NCBI GenBank assembly: GCA_035998445.1
Contig: DASYHQ010000050.1
Coordinates: 1 to 64,000 of the forward strand
Length of the DNA: 64,000 nucleotides
Direction of reading: 5' to 3'
Source of the DNA: Tepidisphaeraceae bacterium
GTDB lineage: Bacteria; Planctomycetota; Phycisphaerae; Tepidisphaerales; Tepidisphaeraceae
Under the pieces are notes generated by a model. That model made no database searches, had not been told where the DNA came from, and saw only the letters and a program-made list of their open reading frames with translations. Below are positions 15,658-24,399 of this stretch, piece by piece; position 1 is the first letter of the stretch; each line of letters starts with the position of its first letter. Made by a program: the position numbers and the translations under genes.

Positions 15658-17691
15658 ATGGCGATGGAAGTTCCGCCCCATGCGAGCGTCGGCGACAGAG
15701 TGGCCGGCAAGACGTTGCGCCACCCGGCGTTGAAGCTCACGGCGCAGCTGGTGCTCGGGTTGTTGGGGGTGGCGGGGCTGTACGTCGCCAAGGCGCACAG
15801 CTACCTGTTGTTTCACGCGATCGTCGAGCTGTTCGGCATCGTGGTCGCCGGCTGCATCTTCGTCATCGCGTGGAACGGGCGCAAGCTGCACGCGAGCCAT
15901 CCGATCACGCTATTGGGGGCGGCCTACCTGGCGATCGCCGTGCTCGACATGCTGCACATGCTCAGCTACCGGGGCATGGGTGTCTTTCCCAACATTGAAG
16001 CGAACGTCGCGACCCAGCTGTGGATCGGCTCGCGTATGGTGCTGACGGCCAGCCTGCTGCTGTTCGCGACCGTCCCCAATCGCCGGTCGTGGCCGCTGTG
16101 GACGCTGGGCGCGTACCTGGGCGTGACGGTCCTGCTGCTGCTCTCGATCTTCTACTGGCGCAGCTTCCCCGCGTGCTTCATCGATGGCCACGGTCTGACG
16201 CCCTTCAAGCGTGGGGCCGAGTACGCGTGCTGCGCGCTCATCGTCGTCGCAATGGTGCTGCTGCACCGCAGGCGGCACGAGTTCGACCGCCAGCTGATCA
16301 TGCTGATGCAGTGGGCGATGGGCACGGGTGCCGCGGCGGGCCTGGCGTTCACGCTGTACAACGATCCCTACGCCATCTGGAACTGGACCGGGCACGTGCT
16401 GAAGGTCGTGTCGTACTTCCTGGCGTACGAGGCGATCATCGTCACCGCGTTCGACCGCCCGTACGCGCTGATGTTCCGCGACCTGTCTGAGAACGAACGG
16501 GCGCTGCGGGCGGCAACCGACGCGGCGCAGGCGGCCAACAGCGCTAAGGACCGGTTCCTGGCCGTGCTGTCGCACGAGCTGCGCACGCCGCTGGCGCCGG
16601 TGCTGCTGACGATCTCGAGCCTCGAACGGGACGAACGCCTGCCCCCCGACGCCCGGGCGGCGCTGGCGGTGGCGAGGCGGAACGTGGCGCTGGAGACGCA
16701 CCTGATCGACGATCTGCTCGACCTGAACCGCGTTACCGCGGGCAAGCTGGTGCTGCAGTGGCAGCGGTTGGACCTGCATCGGGTGGTCTCCGATGCCGTT
16801 CAGCACGTCGCCGACGACGCGCGGGCCAAGGGCGTGACGATCGTCCTCCCGCCCGCCGACGCGGTCGCCGGCGCGATGCAGGGTGTGGTGGTGCAAGGCG
16901 ACCCCACGCGCCTGCAGCAGGTGTTCTGGAACCTGCTGCGTAACGCCGTGAAGTTCAGCAAGACGGACGGCACGATCACCGTGCGTTACGCGCGCGGCCG
17001 GTCCGGTGGCGGATCGATACGGGTGTCGATCACCGACGACGGCATCGGCATCGAGGCGGCGGCGTTGGAGCGGATCTTCCGCGTGTTCGAACAGGGCAGC
17101 GCGGACGTCACGCGGGCCTTCGGCGGGTTGGGGTTGGGCCTGTCGGTCGCCCGCGCGATCGCCGAGCTGCATAGTGGCATGATCACGGCCACCAGCGACG
17201 GCCTGGACCGTGGCGCGACGTTCACCGTGGAACTGCCCTGCCACCCCGCCGCGGTCGACCGAACGCCGAACCAGCCTGTCGATGCTGCACCAACGTCTTC
17301 GACCGACGCCGCCCCAACACCCTTACAGAAGGGGCTGCGATTGCTCGTGGTGGAGGACCACGCCGACACCGCCCGTGCGCTGTCGCTGGTGTTGACGCGC
17401 CAGGGATACCACGTCCAGACCGCCGGCAACGCCGCTGAGGCGCGGTCGGCGGTCGCCAGCGGTGAACCGTTCGACCTGGTGTTAAGCGATCTGGGTTTGC
17501 CCGACGCCACGGGTTACGAGCTGATGGCCGAGCTGCGCCAACTGCACGGCCTGAGCGGCATCGCGATGAGCGGCTTCGGCATGGACGACGACATCCGCAA
17601 AAGCCGCGCCGCCGGCTTCGCCGACCACCTGACCAAGCCGGTCGCCATCGACCGCCTGCTCGACGCCATCCGCCGCCACGGCGGCGGCTAA
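15658..17691 (+). CDS. Hybrid sensor histidine kinase, MASE3 - HisKA - HATPase_c - receiver
   Basis: A 677-residue membrane sensor kinase. Residues of about 25-270 form a MASE3-type membrane sensor (FHAIVELFGIVV; LDMLHMLSYRGMG). A HisKA dimerisation helix carries the phospho-accepting His306 (LSHELRTPLAP); the HATPase domain shows the N box (WNLLRNAVKF) and G boxes (DDGIGI, GGLGLGLSVA). A C-terminal receiver has Asp611 (LVLSDLGLP) and the conserved Lys (LTKP). The signal and downstream target are unknown, and no output regulator is adjacent. Plus strand, about 90 nt after an exported protein. Confidence 0.93.
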   Translation: MAMEVPPHASVGDRVAGKTLRHPALKLTAQLVLGLLGVAGLYVAKAHSYLLFHAIVELFGIVVAGCIFVIAWNGRKLHASHPITLLGAAYLAIAVLDMLHMLSYRGMGVFPNIEANVATQLWIGSRMVLTASLLLFATVPNRRSWPLWTLGAYLGVTVLLLLSIFYWRSFPACFIDGHGLTPFKRGAEYACCALIVVAMVLLHRRRHEFDRQLIMLMQWAMGTGAAAGLAFTLYNDPYAIWNWTGHVLKVVSYFLAYEAIIVTAFDRPYALMFRDLSENERALRAATDAAQAANSAKDRFLAVLSHELRTPLAPVLLTISSLERDERLPPDARAALAVARRNVALETHLIDDLLDLNRVTAGKLVLQWQRLDLHRVVSDAVQHVADDARAKGVTIVLPPADAVAGAMQGVVVQGDPTRLQQVFWNLLRNAVKFSKTDGTITVRYARGRSGGGSIRVSITDDGIGIEAAALERIFRVFEQGSADVTRAFGGLGLGLSVARAIAELHSGMITATSDGLDRGATFTVELPCHPAAVDRTPNQPVDAAPTSSTDAAPTPLQKGLRLLVVEDHADTARALSLVLTRQGYHVQTAGNAAEARSAVASGEPFDLVLSDLGLPDATGYELMAELRQLHGLSGIAMSGFGMDDDIRKSRAAGFADHLTKPVAIDRLLDAIRRHGGG

Positions 17692-17777
17692 GCGGCCGTG
17701 GGTGCTGGCGAAGGGAAGACGTTAAACCACAGAGGACACAGAGCACACAGAGAGCGGCGCATTGCGATGAACGATGC

Positions 17778-19022
17778 CTACGCCGTCAGGATGGGGAACT
17801 TGCTGCTGCTGATCGGCAGGTGCGAATACTCCTCAACCAAGCGACGATACTCCCTTGCGACCTTGCGTTGCTTGCGGGCAAGCGTGTACAGGCCGACGGG
17901 GTTCACGGTGCCGCGCATCTTGGTCAGGGCGCTGTCCCAGTCCTTCATGTCGACCAGGCCGAACCAGGTGAAGCCGACGATCGGCACGCCGTCCTCGCGC
18001 AGGCGCAACAGGTTCATCCATTCCTTCCACAGCCATTCCACCGCGTGCTTGGCGGCGCGGTTGGTCTCGGTGTGCATGACGGGCAGGCGATAGCGGTCGA
18101 AGTATTGCCTTGTGATGACGTAGTAGCCGTAGACGTCACCGGCGCCGATGCTGGTGCCGTTGGACCTTATCACGTGCTCGTTGGTGATATAGTAGTCGGT
18201 CCCCATGATGCAGTGGGTGCGCAGGTCGCGCACGTCGCGGAACCACATGTACTCGTCTGCGGTCATGCCGCTGGCGAGCAGGTAGCGGTACATCGTCGCC
18301 GACACGTCGTGGCCGAAGAGCAGGTCCAGCGACAGGAACCGCCGTTCGTTCATGAAGTGGGCCTGCATGACCGTGTCGGGGCTGCCGGGGTGAACGTACT
18401 CGGTGCTCTCGCTGTAGATGAAGATCGCGTCCGGCCGCAAGTCGAGGATTGCGCGCATCGCCAGCACGCTCGCCTTGCAGCAGTGCTTGATGTTGGTGAC
18501 GAAGCCATGGTCGCTCATCAGCCGTTCGTTCCACCAGCCGTAGCTGGCGCTGAACAGGGCCGTCACGTAGATCTCGTTCACCGGCGTGTAATACCGCACC
18601 CACGGGTAATGCTCCGCGAACGCGTGCGCGTATTCCGCAAACCACAACGGCCACTCGGGGTTCTGAAAGTCCCCCATCCAGTCCGGCAGACCGAAGTGGC
18701 AGAGGTCGATGATCGGCACGATGCCCAGCCGGCGCATCTCGTTCATCACCGGGTCCAGCTCGCTCCAGTCGTACTTGCCCTGTTGCGCGCAGATCTTGTA
18801 GATCGGCGGCCCGTACCGCAGATAGCGCAGGCCCAGCTCGCGAACAAGCTTCAGGTCGGTCTTCCACAGCTCGTAATGCCCCGTGTCGCGCAGCTGGTCG
18901 ACGCGCAGGTTGCCCTCGATCTTCGGGCACGAACACTCGATGCCCACGGCGAACATGAACCGCAACGTGTCGACGGGGTCGGCCGGGCGAATAGACGTCG
19001 TGCTGGATGGTTTGGCGGTCAA
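17778..19022 (-). CDS. Glycoside hydrolase family 1-like protein
   Basis: A 414-residue (beta/alpha)8-barrel protein resembling GH1 beta-glycosidases. TPVNEIYV corresponds to the acid/base T-x-N-E-P motif (P replaced by I) and VMHTETN to the nucleophile I-T-E-N-G motif. LRYLRYGPPIYKI and IVPIIDLCHFGLPDWM match the early barrel strands. It has no signal peptide, so probably acts inside the cell. Starts at a TTG (19022) with GAGG before it. It is shorter than typical GH1 (440-500 residues) and its motifs deviate, so substrate and even activity are uncertain. The 86 nt after it contain an ACCACAGAGGACACAGAG-type simple repeat. Confidence 0.75.
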   Translation of the reverse strand: MTAKPSSTTSIRPADPVDTLRFMFAVGIECSCPKIEGNLRVDQLRDTGHYELWKTDLKLVRELGLRYLRYGPPIYKICAQQGKYDWSELDPVMNEMRRLGIVPIIDLCHFGLPDWMGDFQNPEWPLWFAEYAHAFAEHYPWVRYYTPVNEIYVTALFSASYGWWNERLMSDHGFVTNIKHCCKASVLAMRAILDLRPDAIFIYSESTEYVHPGSPDTVMQAHFMNERRFLSLDLLFGHDVSATMYRYLLASGMTADEYMWFRDVRDLRTHCIMGTDYYITNEHVIRSNGTSIGAGDVYGYYVITRQYFDRYRLPVMHTETNRAAKHAVEWLWKEWMNLLRLREDGVPIVGFTWFGLVDMKDWDSALTKMRGTVNPVGLYTLARKQRKVAREYRRLVEEYSHLPISSSKFPILTA

Positions 19023-19185
19023 GCAATCCTCGGCAAATGCGTTGGCGGCCTCATCGGAACCGCATCACCCGCACCTTTTAACTTATGCCCCCGATAAGGG
19101 CAGCAGGGAAACGGGATAAAATTCGCGATCCGCGCCCTCCCCTTCGTTCGTTGACGCTTCACCGGCTAGGGCTTAGCCTGCTTGG

Positions 19186-19920
19186 ATGATTCCTCTGACG
19201 CGCCATGGCTGGCGAGAAATGTTGATCGGCACCGTGGTTCTGGCGCTGACGGCCGCGGCGCTCGGGTTCGTCTGGTGGCCACTGGCGCTGATCGTCGTGC
19301 CGGTGCTCGTCTTCCTGTTCGCCTTCTTCCGCGACCCCGACCGGGCGGTGCCGGTCGAACAGATGGCCGTCGTCTCCCCCGCCGACGGCAAGGTGTCGGA
19401 CATCACCGAAGTGGAAAACGACCCGATCATCGGCGGCCCGGCAGTCCGTATCGGCATCTTCCTCAGCGTCTTCAACGTCCACGTCAACCGCAGCCCGTGC
19501 GACGGCAAGGTGATCGACGTGCGCTACAAGACCGGCAAGTTCATCAACGCCTTAAAGCACGACGTGGTGTCGGATCAGAACGAGAGCAACACGATCGTGA
19601 TGGCCGAGCCCAACGGCACCGAGCCGGTGGTGGTGGTGAAGCAGATCGTCGGACTCATTGCCCGGCGCATCATCTGCACGGTCAACGTGAACGACCAGGT
19701 CAAGCGCGGCGACCGCATCGGCATGATCAAGTTCGGCAGCCGCACGGAACTCACGATCTCCAAGAAGCTGCAACCGATGGTCAAGTGCAAGGTCGGCCAG
19801 ACCGTGAAGGGCGTGGTCGACGTGCTGGCGATGCTCGGCGAGCCGATCCACACGACGATCCCTGCGAGCGACACCGGCACGGAAGGCGAGCCGATCGTCG
19901 GCAGGACGACACCGGCGTGA
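19186..19920 (+). CDS. psd: Phosphatidylserine decarboxylase proenzyme
   Basis: A 244-residue short-type Psd (PSD-A class) that makes phosphatidylethanolamine at the inner membrane. An N-terminal hydrophobic hairpin is followed by FRDPDR, VSPADGKV, FLSVFNVHVNRSP and the self-cleavage site FGS, where cleavage between Gly184 and Ser185 generates the pyruvoyl group. The later KVGQTVKGV fits the alpha-subunit end. The partner pssA lies 357 nt downstream, making a complete PE branch from CDP-diacylglycerol; a palindromic element C lies between the two. Confidence 0.95.
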   Translation: MIPLTRHGWREMLIGTVVLALTAAALGFVWWPLALIVVPVLVFLFAFFRDPDRAVPVEQMAVVSPADGKVSDITEVENDPIIGGPAVRIGIFLSVFNVHVNRSPCDGKVIDVRYKTGKFINALKHDVVSDQNESNTIVMAEPNGTEPVVVVKQIVGLIARRIICTVNVNDQVKRGDRIGMIKFGSRTELTISKKLQPMVKCKVGQTVKGVVDVLAMLGEPIHTTIPASDTGTEGEPIVGRTTPA

Positions 19921-20017
19921 TGGGATGAGGTTCGGGATTAGGCGTTTGGACGACAGCTGTGGATGAAACACTTGTCATCCTGAGCGGGACTTTATTGATG
20001 CGGTCGCGACCGCTTCA

Positions 20018-20160
20018 CCGTGGCATGGGCGTCTCGCCCATGCGTGTGGATTGGAATGGGAATCAGTTTTTTTGGGCTGTTGCGCTGGCCACGCGGTCAC
20101 AACGAATCGAGCGGCCTGACCTCACCACAAGCATGGGCGAGACGCCCATGCCACGGTCGG
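20018..20160. repeat. Palindromic element C, copy 1
   Basis: Arms at 20018-20043 and 20130-20156 read CGTGGCATGGGCGTCTCGCC and its complement; each arm also contains its own small dyad GGGCGTCTCGCCC. Other copies are at 21239-21380 and 39239-39376. It occupies most of the 356-nt psd-pssA spacer, which has no gene. Confidence 0.85.
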
Positions 20161-20276
20161 AGCAGACACGACGTACATCATCAACACCATCTCAGGATGA
20201 CGAATCACGCTGGAGCGGTTTCCCTGATCCTTCCTAATCCTGTCCCTCCAACCTCCTCGCCGCGAAGGACGACCCC

Positions 20277-21179
20277 ATGACCCCACTCCGCCCCCCCATC
20301 GATCGCGAGAAGCTCCGCCAGCACCGCCGTCGGCGGTTTCGCAGGCACGGGCGGCGGGCGTACGTGCGCAGCGTCTACTTCCTGCCCAGCCTCGCCACGC
20401 TCGGCAACGCCATCTGCGGCTTCGGCGCGATCTACGTCGCTGGCCTCTGGATCGACCGCGGCTCGACCGACCCGCTCACCCAGCGCTTCGCCTCGCACGC
20501 GTTCGAGTACGCCGTCTATTTGATCTTCCTGGCGATGGTGTTCGATGCGTTGGATGGCCGGCTCGCAAGACTGACGCGCCACACGACCGACTTCGGGGGC
20601 CAGCTCGACAGCCTCGCCGACGTCATCAGCTTCGGCGCCGCCCCGGCGTTCATCGCGCTGCAGGTCTTTAAGAGCGCCGACTTCGACGTCTCCTACCCCG
20701 TCAGCCGACTCATCTGGGCGATCGGCGCCCTATACCTTGCCTGCGCGGCGTTGCGCCTCGCCCGCTTCAACGTCTCCAACGAGCATGGCGAACAGCACCA
20801 CTTCAGCTTCCTTGGCCTGCCCAGCCCCGGCGCGGGCGGCGCGGTGGCGGCGTTCGTGCTCATGGTCCAGCAGCTGCGCGTGGATGGTTTCACAACGCTG
20901 TACCACATCGGCGTCGGCATGCTGCCGCTGGTCGTGCTGGCGACGGGCCTGCTGATGGTCAGCGACATCCGGTACCCGCACGTCGTCAACCGCTACCTCC
21001 GCGGCCGGCGGTCGATCCCGCAGCTCATCATCGTCGTCGCCCTCATCCTGCTGCTCATCACCAAACCGCAGTACACGCTCGGCATCGGCCTGCTGATCTA
21101 CAGCGTCTGGGGCGTGTGGTTATGGGCCTATGCGCGCATCGTGCGTCGGAAGATCGTGGAAACGCCTCCGGTGACCTGA
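20277..21179 (+). CDS. pssA: CDP-diacylglycerol-serine O-phosphatidyltransferase
   Basis: A 300-residue integral membrane enzyme of the CDP-alcohol phosphatidyltransferase family that makes phosphatidylserine. The signature DGxxARx8GxxxDxxxD is visible as DGRLARLTRHTTDFGGQLDSLAD. About eight hydrophobic spans follow a basic, arginine-rich N-terminus. AAGGA 8 nt before the ATG supports the start. With psd upstream it gives PE synthesis; the order psd-pssA is common. A long run of nested repeats follows before gltX. Confidence 0.93.
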   Translation: MTPLRPPIDREKLRQHRRRRFRRHGRRAYVRSVYFLPSLATLGNAICGFGAIYVAGLWIDRGSTDPLTQRFASHAFEYAVYLIFLAMVFDALDGRLARLTRHTTDFGGQLDSLADVISFGAAPAFIALQVFKSADFDVSYPVSRLIWAIGALYLACAALRLARFNVSNEHGEQHHFSFLGLPSPGAGGAVAAFVLMVQQLRVDGFTTLYHIGVGMLPLVVLATGLLMVSDIRYPHVVNRYLRGRRSIPQLIIVVALILLLITKPQYTLGIGLLIYSVWGVWLWAYARIVRRKIVETPPVT

Positions 21180-21198
21180 CCCACATCAACTCGTCATC

Positions 21199-21488
21199 CT
21201 GAGAGGGTGTCAAAGGACATGGTCGCGGTCGCCTGCTACCGTGGCATGGGCGTCTCGCCCATGCTCGTCGTGAGGCCAGGACGTTCTATTTGGGTCGGAG
21301 GCTCGGCCGGCGCGGCAGCCACCAATAGGGTTCCTCGTTCCAGTCCACACGCATGGGCGGGACGCCCATGCCACGGTCGGAGTGGACGCGGCATGGTTCT
21401 TTGACACCCTCTGAGGTACCCCGAAGGATCTCCCCCCGTATTCGCACACGGAAGAGAAGAGATCCTCCGGAGTACCTCAGGATGACGA
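21199..21488. repeat. Nested palindromes: element C copy 2 inside an outer pair, with element D copy 1
   Basis: Outer arms CTGAGAGGGTGTCAAAG (21199-21215) and its complement (21398-21415) enclose element C (21239-21380, inverted relative to copy 1). The right side merges with element D (21411-21488: TGAGGTACCCCGAAGGATC...GATCCTCCGGAGTACCTCAGGATGA). The stack fills the first part of the 810-nt pssA-gltX spacer. Confidence 0.8.
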
Positions 21489-21600
21489 ACGCAGCCGCCG
21501 GGTGCCACGGGTCGCGGTACCCCAAGTCCTGTGTCTTCGTCCGCAGCAAAAGACGTGGGTCTGCCCGTACGCCGACCTGTGGCACTGGGCCTTGAAAGAA

Positions 21601-21850
21601 AACGGCGAGGCTTCTCGTTCAATGGGAGGGCGTGTCGTTTACTCTGAGGGTTGCACAGTAAACGAGAGGGCGTGTCGTTTACTGTGAAGGGCTCAGGGTA
21701 AATGGGAAGACCGCAGGGAAAATGAGCGGGCGTGAGAGTAAATGCGCGGGCGTCAGGGTAAATGGGAAGGCCGCAGGGAAAACGAGAGGGTCGCGCAGTA
21801 AACGAGAGGGCGTGAGGGTTACTCTGAGGGCGTGAGAGAAAACGAGAAAG
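21601..21850. repeat. Degenerate 20-bp tandem array (array 2), 12 units plus a partial
   Basis: Units begin at 21601, 21621, 21641 and so on to 21841, an exact 20-bp period over 250 bp without a single indel, although units differ by up to half their bases. The middle word GAGGGCGTG is best conserved. The unit junction reads either AGTAAAC-like or its inverse GTTTACT-like, so the core occurs in both orientations. Because 20 is not a multiple of 3, the array cannot be a conserved peptide repeat. It lies between the pssA-side palindromes and gltX; no gene is seen in 21489-21989. Confidence 0.88.
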
Positions 21851-21989
21851 CATTATTCGGACCTTCGCCGGGCAAGCCGATGTAGCGGGCGCGGGGCCGT
21901 GCCTTAGCGATGCGGCTAACACGCATGAATTTTCGCCCCGCCCCCATAGCGTTGATTCCCGCCCCGTTCGCCCGATAATCGCTCGCCTT

Positions 21990-23630
21990 ATGAGCCAACC
22001 CGCCGTCGTCACCCGTTTCGCCCCGTCCCCCACTGGTTACCTGCACGTGGGCGGCGCCCGCACCGCGCTGTTCAACTGGCTGTTGGCCAAGCATTCGGGC
22101 GGGCAGTTTCTGCTGCGCATCGAAGACACCGACCTCGCCCGCAGCACCGACGACGCCACCCGGCAGTTGCTGGAAGACCTGAAGTGGCTCGGGTTGAACT
22201 GGGACAATGCCGAATTGGTTTATCAGTCCAAGCGGCTCGACGTTTACAACAAGCTGATCGATGGCCTCATCGAGAAGGGGCACGCCTACGAGGCCTGGGA
22301 GACGACCGAGGAACTGACGGCAATGCGCGACCAGGCCGCCCGGGCCAAGCGGCCGTTCCTGTATCGGCGGATGACCTACACCGCCGACCAGTTGGCGAAG
22401 TTTAAGGACGACGGCCGCAAGCCGGTCATCCGCTTCGTGATGCCCGTGAAGGAATATCGCTTCAAGGACGAGGGGCTTGGCAAAGAGGTCGTGCAGAGCC
22501 AGTACGAGAGCCAGGATTTCGTCATCCGAAAAACCGACGGCATGCCGACGTATCACTTCGGCGTGGTCGTCGACGATGCCGAGATGGGCATCACCCACAT
22601 CCTGCGCGGCCAGGAACACCTGAAGAACACCTTCAATCACATCGCCCTGCAGGAGGCGCTGGGCTACGAGCGGCCAACGTATGCGCACCTGAGCGTGCTG
22701 CTGAACCCCGAGGACGGATCGAAGCTGTCGAAGCGCGACCGCGACAAGCGCATCCGCAAGCGCGCCACCGACTGGATGCGTTCCACGAAGCGGTCGCTAA
22801 CCGACCTTGCCGCCGCCACAGGTTTGGGTGAAGCGCGTCTGAAGGAATGGATTGACGTCGACACCACGCAACTCAGCCTCGAGGAACAGCCGAACGTGAT
22901 GCGCGTCGTCGGCCTGAAGGAGGCGGATTTGCCCGAGATCATGGTCCACGACTTCCGCAAGAACGGCTACGTGCCGGAGGTGCTGAACAACTTCCTGGCC
23001 CTGCTCGGCTGGAGCCCCGGCGGCGATCTGGAACAGATGTCGATCGACCAGATGGTCGAGAAGTTCGGCCTGGACCGGCTGATCTCGGCCAACTCGAAGT
23101 TCAACCGCGACAAGCTGAAATCCTTCAGCACCGACTACTTCGCCAAAGCATCGCCCGCACAGTTGATCGCGCACCTGCGCGACTACCTGAAGGTGAACCC
23201 CAACTCGCCGTTGAACAACGCCACCGACGAACAGCTTGCCAAGGTGCTGTCGATGAACGCCGGCTTTCACATCCTGAGCGAGGTGGACGAAAAGAGCGCC
23301 TTCCTGTTCACCGCCGACGACGCGATCGTGTACTCGCCCGATGCCGTCGAGAAGGTGTTGAAGAAAAACGAGCAACAGGGCCTGACCGCGTTGCGCGAGC
23401 TGCGCGACGTGCTGGTGGGCGCGGCCGACTGGACGAGCCACGACGCGCTGGAAGCGGTCGTCAAATCCTTCTGCGAAGCGAAGGCGCTGGGCCTGGGGAA
23501 GGTCGCCCAACCGCTCCGCGTCGCGTTAAGCGGCACGGCGGTCAGCCCGCCGATCTTTGACTGTCTGGCGTTCTTGGGGAAGGACAAGACGCTGGCGCGG
23601 ATCGACCGCTGCGTGGCGCAGGTGGGATGA
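21990..23630 (+). CDS. gltX: Glutamyl-tRNA synthetase
   Basis: A 546-residue class I synthetase charging tRNA-Glu (possibly also tRNA-Gln; no amidotransferase is in the window to judge). The HIGH-like motif is in FAPSPTGYLHVGGARTALFN; RIEDTDLARS follows; the KMSKS-like motif is SKLSKRD. GVVVDDAEMGITHILRGQEHLKNT is the usual discriminating segment. The C-terminal anticodon-binding domain is longer than in many homologues (typically about 470-500). The ATG at 21990 (MSQPAVVTRFAPSPTG) is the natural start. It is monocistronic, between array 2 and element E. Confidence 0.97.
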   Translation: MSQPAVVTRFAPSPTGYLHVGGARTALFNWLLAKHSGGQFLLRIEDTDLARSTDDATRQLLEDLKWLGLNWDNAELVYQSKRLDVYNKLIDGLIEKGHAYEAWETTEELTAMRDQAARAKRPFLYRRMTYTADQLAKFKDDGRKPVIRFVMPVKEYRFKDEGLGKEVVQSQYESQDFVIRKTDGMPTYHFGVVVDDAEMGITHILRGQEHLKNTFNHIALQEALGYERPTYAHLSVLLNPEDGSKLSKRDRDKRIRKRATDWMRSTKRSLTDLAAATGLGEARLKEWIDVDTTQLSLEEQPNVMRVVGLKEADLPEIMVHDFRKNGYVPEVLNNFLALLGWSPGGDLEQMSIDQMVEKFGLDRLISANSKFNRDKLKSFSTDYFAKASPAQLIAHLRDYLKVNPNSPLNNATDEQLAKVLSMNAGFHILSEVDEKSAFLFTADDAIVYSPDAVEKVLKKNEQQGLTALRELRDVLVGAADWTSHDALEAVVKSFCEAKALGLGKVAQPLRVALSGTAVSPPIFDCLAFLGKDKTLARIDRCVAQVG

Positions 23631-23641
23631 CTCGATCCGGT

Positions 23642-23757
23642 CCCTCTCCCGGTACGCCGGGAGAGGCTAGGTGAGGGTGATTTCGAACTGCTGACGGTTC
23701 ATGTCAATCGAAATCACCCTCACCCTAGCCCTCTCCCGGAGTACCGGGAGAGGGGGA
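23642..23757. repeat. Palindromic element E, copy 1
   Basis: Both ends are small hairpins (CCCTCTCCCGGTAC...GGGAGAGG) and the whole is also palindromic through GGTGAGGGTGATTTCGA and its complement. The second copy is inside the ATP synthase operon (32673-32788). Here it separates the convergent gltX and smpB and may act as a bidirectional terminator. Confidence 0.85.
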
Positions 23758-23765
23758 GCAGAGGC

Positions 23766-24233
23766 TCACTGCCGATACGTCATCGCCCGGCGTAGCTCGC
23801 GGTCCTGTTCTTTCTTCTTGATCGTCGCGCGCTTGTCGAACTGCTGTTTGCCGCGGGCAACACCGATCTCGACCTTCGCCCGACCGTTCAAGAAGTAGAC
23901 GGCCAGCGGCACGAGCGTGGTCCCCTTTACCTTCAGTTCATTTTCCAACCGCCGAAGCTCGCGCTTGTGGACCAGCAGCTTCCGCTCGCGCAGCGGCTCG
24001 TGGTGGGCGTTGCCGAGGCTGTAGGGATCGATGTGGGCGTTGTGCAGCACGAGTTGGCCGCGCTCGATGCGGGCGAAGGCCTCGTTGATCTGGGCCTTGC
24101 CGTAGCGCAGGGACTTCACCTCGCTGCCGAGCAGGACGATGCCGCACTCGACCTTCGCTTCGATGAAGAACTCGTGGAACGCCCGCTTGTTGTCAATGCG
24201 CGGCGAGAGGTTTTCCTTGCGCTTCCCGGCCAT
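23766..24233 (-). CDS. smpB: SsrA-binding protein SmpB
   Basis: A 155-residue tmRNA-binding protein, essential for trans-translation rescue of stalled ribosomes. Motifs: NKRAFHEFFIEAKVECGIVLLGSEVKSLR, GNAHHEPLRERKLLVHK, LKVKGTTLVPLAVYF, KVEIGVARGKQQFDKR and the basic C-terminal tail RELRRAMTYR. The start MAGKRK (24233) is preferred over an ATG 4 codons upstream. I see no tmRNA gene nearby. It is divergent from the TPR-like gene; the spacer (about 24257-24310) carries repeats of the GTCCGTTGTC/GGTCGGTG type also found at 39440. Confidence 0.97.
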   Translation of the reverse strand: MAGKRKENLSPRIDNKRAFHEFFIEAKVECGIVLLGSEVKSLRYGKAQINEAFARIERGQLVLHNAHIDPYSLGNAHHEPLRERKLLVHKRELRRLENELKVKGTTLVPLAVYFLNGRAKVEIGVARGKQQFDKRATIKKKEQDRELRRAMTYRQ

Positions 24234-24256
24234 TGCGGCAATCATACGCCGTGACG

Positions 24257-24310
24257 GGTCCGTTGTCAGTGGTCCGTTGTCTGTGGTCGGTGGTCGGTGG
24301 TCGGCTGTGG
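24257..24310. repeat. Simple GTCCGTTGTC/GGTCGGTG repeat
   Basis: Tandem short repeats between divergent smpB and the TPR-like gene. The word GTTGTCAGTGGTCCGTTGT recurs, inverted, at about 39442-39463 before the rhamnose cluster. Confidence 0.6.
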
Positions 24311-24399
24311 CTGTCCGTGTCCCGAGGCTTATCTTCTACGACGGACCACGGGCCGCTCTTTTGCGTTGCCACCGGCGCACCGATACACTTCCGCGTCCT

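Noticed and set aside
20018-21488. Insertion sequences as source of elements C and D
   Set aside because: No transposase frame, no target duplication seen; elements are only 80-140 bp.
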